Assembly (NCBI RefSeq): GCF_000265205.3
Contig: NC_018000.1
Span: 3,906,001-3,970,000, forward strand
Length of the DNA stretch: 64,000 nt
Direction of reading: 5' to 3'
From: Sinorhizobium fredii USDA 257
GTDB lineage: Bacteria; Pseudomonadota; Alphaproteobacteria; Rhizobiales; Rhizobiaceae
The notes beneath the pieces are model-generated. The model searched no databases, had not been told where the DNA came from, and worked only from the letters and a program-made list of their open reading frames with translations. A program made the position numbers and the translations under genes. Below, one piece after another: positions 62,226 to 64,000 of this stretch (position 1 is its first letter; each line of letters starts with the position of its first letter).

Positions 62226-63467
62226 ATGGAACACACTGTGCCGGTGCCAGCCTATGACGTCGAGGCCGTAAGAAAGGATTTCCCGATCCTTTCCCGGACG
62301 GTCTATGGCAAGCCGCTTGTTTATCTCGACAACGGCGCATCGGCGCAGAAGCCGCAGCTCGTCATCGACGCCGTTGCCCATGCCTATGCCAACGAATATG
62401 CCAACGTCCATCGCGGCTTGCATTTCCTCTCGAATGCCGCGACGGATGCCTACGAGGGCGCCCGTGAAAAGGTGCGCCGCTTCCTGAATGCACCATCGGT
62501 CGAAAACATCGTCTTCACCAAGTCCTCGACCGAGGCGATCAATACCGTTGCCTACGGCTACGGTATGCCGCATCTTGGCGAGGGCGACGAGATCGTCATC
62601 TCCATCATGGAGCACCACTCCAACATCGTTCCCTGGCACTTCATCCGTGAACGTCAGGGCGCCAAGCTCGTCTGGGCACCGGTCGATGACGACGGCGCCT
62701 TCCATGTCGAGGATTTCGTCAAGTGCCTGACCGAGCGGACGAAACTCATCGCAATCACCCATATGTCGAATGCGCTGGGCACGGTCGTTCCCGTCAAAGA
62801 AATCTGCCGTATCGCCCGCGAGCGCGGCATTCCAGTGCTGGTCGATGGCAGCCAGGGCGCGGTGCACATGCCGGTCGATGTCCAGGACATCGACTGCGAC
62901 TGGTACGTGATGACCGGCCACAAGCTCTACGGTCCGTCCGGCGTCGGCGTGCTTTACGGCAAGACGGAGCGGCTCAAGGAGATGCGGCCGTTCATGGGCG
63001 GCGGCGAGATGATCGAGGAAGTGACCGAGGACCGCGTCACCTATAATGATCCTCCGCACCGTTTCGAGGCCGGCACGCCGCCGATCGTCCAGGCGATCGG
63101 GCTCGGCTATGCGCTGGACTACATGGAAAAGGTCGGCCGCGAGGCGATCAGGGCGCACGAGGCGGACCTGACGGCCTATGCCCGGGAACGCCTGTCCACC
63201 GTGAATTCGCTCCGTGTCTTCGGCGATGCGCCTGGCAAGGGCAGCATCTTCGCCTTCGAGATCGCCGGCATTCATGCCCATGACGTTTCTATGGTGATCG
63301 ATCGTGCCGGCATCGCCGTCAGGGCGGGAACCCATTGTGCCCAGCCGCTCTTGAAACGCTTCGGCGTCACCTCCACATGCCGTGCGTCCTTCGGTCTCTA
63401 CAATACCCGGGCCGAGGTCGACGCTCTGGCGGACGCGCTCGAACACGCACGCAAGTTCTTTGCTTAA
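62226..63467 (+). CDS. sufS: Cysteine desulfurase SufS
   Basis: A 413-residue group II PLP-dependent desulfurase. Motifs: PILSRTVYGKPLVYLDNGASAQ, VFTKSSTEAINTVAYGYG, EHHSNIVPWHF, VDGSQGAVHMPVDVQDIDCDWYVMTGHKLYGPSGVGVLYGK in pieces (PLP Lys in GHKLYG) and the catalytic Cys in VRAGTHCAQPLL. Followed 10 bases later by the DUF59 gene. No sufE gene is visible in the window; the second desulfurase upstream may matter. Confidence 0.97.
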   Translation: MEHTVPVPAYDVEAVRKDFPILSRTVYGKPLVYLDNGASAQKPQLVIDAVAHAYANEYANVHRGLHFLSNAATDAYEGAREKVRRFLNAPSVENIVFTKSSTEAINTVAYGYGMPHLGEGDEIVISIMEHHSNIVPWHFIRERQGAKLVWAPVDDDGAFHVEDFVKCLTERTKLIAITHMSNALGTVVPVKEICRIARERGIPVLVDGSQGAVHMPVDVQDIDCDWYVMTGHKLYGPSGVGVLYGKTERLKEMRPFMGGGEMIEEVTEDRVTYNDPPHRFEAGTPPIVQAIGLGYALDYMEKVGREAIRAHEADLTAYARERLSTVNSLRVFGDAPGKGSIFAFEIAGIHAHDVSMVIDRAGIAVRAGTHCAQPLLKRFGVTSTCRASFGLYNTRAEVDALADALEHARKFFA

Positions 63468-63477
63468 GGAGGCAATC

Positions 63478-63858
63478 ATGAGTCTCGAGGAAACCGGAGC
63501 GAAGGTCGATGTCCGCGAAGGCATCGTGCACTCGGCCATTCCGGCCGAGGAACTGGCTCGCCTTAGCGACGACGTCATCGCCGCGCTGAAGACGGTCTAT
63601 GACCCCGAGATTCCGGCCGACATCTTCGAACTCGGTCTTATCTACAAGATCGACATCGAAGACGACCGCATGGTGAAGATCGATATGACGCTCACCGCTC
63701 CGGGCTGCCCCGTTGCCGGCGAGATGCCGGGCTGGGTCGAAAACGCCGTTGGCGCAGTAGAGGGCGTTTCCGGTGTCGAGGTGACCATGACCTTCGATCC
63801 GCCATGGACGCCGGACCGCATGTCGGAAGAGGCGCAGGTGGCGCTCGGCTGGTATTGA
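63478..63858 (+). CDS. sufT: SufT/MIP18-family (DUF59) Fe-S maturation protein
   Basis: A 126-residue DUF59 protein: VIAALKTVYDPEIPADIFELGLIYKIDI, read in two pieces, and MTLTAPGCPVAGEMPGWVENAV, with the conserved Asp-Pro-Glu and Cys. The family helps mature Fe-S proteins. AAGGAGG directly precedes the ATG at 63478. A longer frame to 63382 is excluded by that ribosome site. Confidence 0.9.
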   Translation: MSLEETGAKVDVREGIVHSAIPAEELARLSDDVIAALKTVYDPEIPADIFELGLIYKIDIEDDRMVKIDMTLTAPGCPVAGEMPGWVENAVGAVEGVSGVEVTMTFDPPWTPDRMSEEAQVALGWY

Positions 63859-63955
63859 GCCGGCGCCCTATATTGATCCGTTAACATACGGGCACTACAT
63901 TTGATTCTGGAAAGCGCCGGGCCTTTAACCCGGTGATATGAAGGAGAGAAAGCCG

Positions 63956-64000
63956 ATGGGCTTTGCCGTAATGAGTCTGACCGATGCGGCCGCCGGCCGC
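63956..64000 (+). CDS. sufA: SufA/IscA-type A-type carrier (partial, cut by window end)
   Basis: Only the first 15 codons (MGFAVMSLTDAAAGR) are in the window, behind an AAGGAGAG ribosome site at 63941-63948. The SLTDAAAGR start is the usual HesB/IscA-like opening, and its place at the end of a suf operon supports the call. The catalytic cysteines lie beyond the window. Confidence 0.7.
   Translation, partial: MGFAVMSLTDAAAGR

Overview
The window looks like a chromosomal segment of a Rhizobiaceae alphaproteobacterium, most likely Ensifer/Sinorhizobium. Grounds are the high G+C coding pattern, an alphaproteobacterial SOS box (GTTC-N7-GTTC) in front of lexA, a rhizobial suf cluster (cysteine desulfurase-sufB-C-D-S-DUF59-sufA) preceded by an Irr-like iron box, rhizobial palindromic intergenic repeats, and FixJ-type regulators. 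The species call is inference from gene content and memory, not from a search.

Bases 1 to about 14,900 look accessory. They hold a triple-PAS sensor kinase with three response regulators, an HlyD/MFS efflux pair whose MFS gene is frameshifted and then reads in frame into a YbiO-like MscS channel gene, an SRAP-family gene coupled to a GXWXG/DUF4334 gene, an HtrA-like protein that has lost all three catalytic residues next to a LuxR-type regulator, and a tyrosine recombinase interrupted by one amber codon. Between them lie decayed remnants of a TetR regulator, a histidine kinase and a cupredoxin. The recombinase sits just beyond the 3' end of tRNA-Asn, so the tRNA probably marks the right edge of a decaying integrated element whose left edge is outside the window.

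From 14,950 the window is mostly core genome: tRNA-Asn, tRNA-Cys and tRNA-Ala, lexA, then a catabolic unit (LacI regulator, DUF2264 protein, hydroxyacid dehydrogenase, sugar isomerase) divergent from an orphan sugar-binding protein. A ferric-siderophore ABC system with an embedded MATE exporter follows (24,965-30,213). Next come purB, rpe, a DUF2259 protein, an S58 peptidase and an amino-acid-type binding protein. A maturation cluster (MoxR ATPase, VWA protein, two XdhC halves, a MoeA/MocA fusion) lies at 38,507-43,439 without its molybdoenzyme.

The right third contains a TfoX-like protein, a Nudix hydrolase, an RhlE-type helicase, an M23 peptidase, a DUF455 ferritin-like protein, a single-cysteine Bcp peroxiredoxin, a 1128-residue AsmA-like envelope protein, tyrS, anmK, a diguanylate cyclase, an alpha/beta hydrolase and the suf operon, cut off inside sufA at the right end. 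Damaged genes are concentrated left of the tRNA-Asn gene; to its right only one short DUF3606 gene looks broken.
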